5,624 nt of DNA from Planctomycetota bacterium (lineage in GTDB: Bacteria; Planctomycetota; PUPC01; JABMSA01; JAUWKK01): contig JAUWKK010000203.1 in NCBI GenBank assembly GCA_030614245.1, positions 1 through 5,624 on the forward strand, read 5' to 3'. This document shows positions 3,866 to 5,624 of this stretch, in pieces. The notes beneath the pieces are model-generated. The model ran no database searches. It saw only the letters and a list, made by a program, of their open reading frames with translations, and was not told where the DNA came from. Every line of letters begins with the position of its first letter. Position 1 is the stretch's first letter. Both the position numbers and the translations under genes were made by a program.

Positions 3866-5624
3866 TGAGCTGGTTCAGACGACATCCCAATACAGCCCAG
3901 GTGCTGGTGATTGTGCTGCTGCTTGCGCTGATTTACGTGCTTCAGGGGCGGATTCGTGCCGGGCGCGAGGAAGGCCGGCTGGTTCAGAGTTCGCCGCTGG
4001 TCGAGGCGCGCGTCAGCGAAGACGTGCTCTCGTGGGCGATGGGCTGGGCCATCGCCGGATTCCGGCAGGTCGGCGTTACTATTGCCTGGCTCGAACTGGA
4101 CAACGCGAAAGAGCGGCGCGACTACTTCGAGTACAGGATGCTTTGCGACTGGATATCCTACCTCCAGCCGGAGATAGAATCCGTATGGGCGTATAACTCC
4201 TGGAATCTGGCGTATAACATCTCGGTGATGGCCGAATCGGAACAGGAAGGCTGGAGATGGGTGCAGGAAGGCATACGGATGGCCAGGAAAGGCGTCCGCC
4301 GAAAGCCGCTCTCCTCGAACCTGTACCGCCATCTGGCCTGGATCTACTACGACAAGTGCGCAGGCCAGGCCAGGGACCCCGCCAGCAGATCGTCTTACTA
4401 CAAGAAAATGGTAATCGAAACCACCGGCATTCATCCCTACCAGCACACGATAGATATAATGAAGCGAGCCTGGGAGATCGACCGCTGCGGGCGAGTCGTG
4501 CACGCCAGGATGATACCGCATTCGTACGCAGCCCTCGCTGTGGAGGCCGCCCTCGCAGGCGATCTCGAAAACATGAAACACTATCGCCTGGAGGCCATCA
4601 AATGGTTCGAAGACATCGCGGATGCCTACAACCTCAGGCCGGACAGGGACGACACAAAGAAGAGAACCGATGAACTCCGACTGCGCCTGAGAGGCTACGA
4701 GGCCGAAGAAGACGCCGCGAAAGCCGCCCGTAAGGGCAATATCGACGGCGAGATGAAGCGCATAAAGCAGGCCTACAACTTCTGGATAGATGTATTCAAA
4801 GCCGATGAGCTCGGCAAGGAGCCGCTCGCACACCTCAAGGGTATCCTGGCACGCTACGAAAGAGCACTGGAGGACGAACAGGACTCTGAAGCGGCAGCGG
4901 CGATCCTCGAGAAGATCACCGCAACATGGCTCTTGCTGCAAGAGAAGTACCGCCTGCCCGAAAAGGCCATAGACAAGGCGCTCGCCAGCCTCTCGGAACG
5001 CCACAAGGCGCTTGCCGTCGAGAGCGAGGATGCAGGCGACCTCGACGGGGCGCGCCATCATGCCCTCTCGCTGGGAGCTCTTACCCTCGGCCTCTATCGG
5101 CGCCAGAGGCCGGACGAGATTTCCGCCCCCCTTGTCAAGGGGGCCGCGAGGCTCCAGACGAAACTCGCCGAGCGCCTCAGGGCCGCCGGGAAGGATGAGC
5201 CGGCCGACGGCCTCCTGCTTGAAGCTGCCGAACTGTGGCGCAGTCTGTTTGACCGCCACCAGGTTGAAGAAGACGGCAAGCCAACTCTCCAGCGGGCACT
5301 GAACTGCTACGAGAGACTGGAGAAAGACGCCGGCACACAGTTGATCGAGGTGCTGATGCGAGAGGCCGACCTGTACCTCGCCATTCTCAACTACACGAAG
5401 AACCCCTCGAATGTCGACGCCACCATACTCGACCGTGCTATAGTCATGCGGCTGCTTCCGGCGGATGGCGAAGATGCCGCAACCGCGGCCGCCGAAGACA
5501 TCCTCGCAGCCGTGAAGAGCAGAGGGGACGCCGAGCTCCGCCGTCTTGGCAAGGCCGACGTTGCTGATCGCCTCAAAAAAGAATCCGCCGATTTCCGCCG
5601 CGAACTCGCCAAAATGCCGAATGA
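3865..5624 (+). CDS. Membrane-anchored helix-rich protein, partial (runs off right edge)
   Basis: The frame opens at ATG 3865, overlapping the permease stop by one base (TAATG), and stays open for 586 codons to the window edge, so the C-terminus is missing. The N-terminus is MSWFRRHPNTAQ, then a single hydrophobic anchor (about 13-26, VLVIVLLLALIYVL), placing the rest probably outside the cytoplasm. Residues about 50-170 hold an aromatic-rich segment (GFRQVGVTIAWLELDNAKERRDYFEY is its start), then AYNSWNLAYNISV, a WRWVQEGI helix and SNLYRHLAWIYYDK. I recognise this pattern from unnamed proteins encoded beside ABC-2 permeases in PVC-group bacteria, where they are often annotated as TPR-like. 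The rest is mostly charged, alanine/leucine-rich helix, perhaps helical repeats. No catalytic motif is evident. Coupling with the permease suggests a partner of the transporter's outside domain. A 17-bp palindrome (5127-5143) is read in frame at residues 421-426. Confidence 0.85.
   Translation, partial: MSWFRRHPNTAQVLVIVLLLALIYVLQGRIRAGREEGRLVQSSPLVEARVSEDVLSWAMGWAIAGFRQVGVTIAWLELDNAKERRDYFEYRMLCDWISYLQPEIESVWAYNSWNLAYNISVMAESEQEGWRWVQEGIRMARKGVRRKPLSSNLYRHLAWIYYDKCAGQARDPASRSSYYKKMVIETTGIHPYQHTIDIMKRAWEIDRCGRVVHARMIPHSYAALAVEAALAGDLENMKHYRLEAIKWFEDIADAYNLRPDRDDTKKRTDELRLRLRGYEAEEDAAKAARKGNIDGEMKRIKQAYNFWIDVFKADELGKEPLAHLKGILARYERALEDEQDSEAAAAILEKITATWLLLQEKYRLPEKAIDKALASLSERHKALAVESEDAGDLDGARHHALSLGALTLGLYRRQRPDEISAPLVKGAARLQTKLAERLRAAGKDEPADGLLLEAAELWRSLFDRHQVEEDGKPTLQRALNCYERLEKDAGTQLIEVLMREADLYLAILNYTKNPSNVDATILDRAIVMRLLPADGEDAATAAAEDILAAVKSRGDAELRRLGKADVADRLKKESADFRRELAKMPN
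5127..5143 (+). repeat. 17-bp perfect palindrome inside the third operon gene
   Basis: CCCCCTTG (5127-5134), a central T, then CAAGGGGG (5136-5143) form a perfect inverted repeat. It resembles the core of C-run/G-run dispersed repeats that are normally intergenic in many bacteria; this comparison is from memory. Here it is read in frame as APLVKG (residues 421-426) within a helix-rich, charged region, and it does not interrupt the frame. It is unrelated in sequence to the 28-bp element in the permease. A chance palindrome of this quality is unlikely but possible. Confidence 0.6.

Noticed and set aside
3805..5259. A 484-codon open frame on the minus strand
   Set aside because: It is opposite a plus-strand frame that is open from 3865 to the edge, has a proper start overlapping the permease stop, an N-terminal membrane anchor and recognisable motifs. 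The antisense frame is a codon-bias shadow with no recognisable domain.

Overview
The window looks like a piece of an uncultured, moderately GC-rich bacterial genome. The best guess is Planctomycetota or a related PVC-group lineage. This rests on the unusual ABC permease, the anchored helical protein next to it, and dispersed palindromic repeats invading both intergenic and coding DNA. No marker here settles the phylum, so the assignment is tentative.

Layout. The left edge (1-85, minus strand) may hold the first codons of a small zinc-ribbon-like protein that runs out of the window. A sigma70-like promoter (119-147) then drives rpsU, for ribosomal protein S21. The best rpsU start is a TTG at 218 with a good Shine-Dalgarno. 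Between rpsU and the next gene (419-601) are two short tandem arrays (428-469, 14-bp unit; 481-507, 7-bp unit) and no recognisable gene.

From 602 to the right edge, three plus-strand genes form an apparent operon. They are an ABC-2-type transporter ATPase (602-1564), an ABC-2-type permease with a roughly 400-residue extracytoplasmic insertion between its third and fourth membrane segments (about 1760-3865), and a membrane-anchored, helix-rich protein of unknown function (3865 to beyond 5624). The last two overlap as TAATG. The third frame stays open to the end of the window. The likely reading is an exporter or membrane-remodelling ABC complex with a dedicated extracytoplasmic partner; the substrate cannot be read from the sequence.

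The most striking feature is repeat invasion of this operon. A 28-bp palindromic element occurs twice inside the permease reading frame and encodes the same nonapeptide, RGGSRTAPT, each time. The two DNA differences between the copies are both synonymous, and they break the palindrome while leaving the peptide intact. A different 17-bp palindrome lies in frame in the third gene. The last ten residues and stop codon of the ATPase come from a third repeat type, and a fourth, hairpin-prone repeat fills the rest of the ATPase-permease gap and obscures the permease start. Four dispersed-repeat types thus touch all three genes, two palindromes reading through coding sequence without breaking it.
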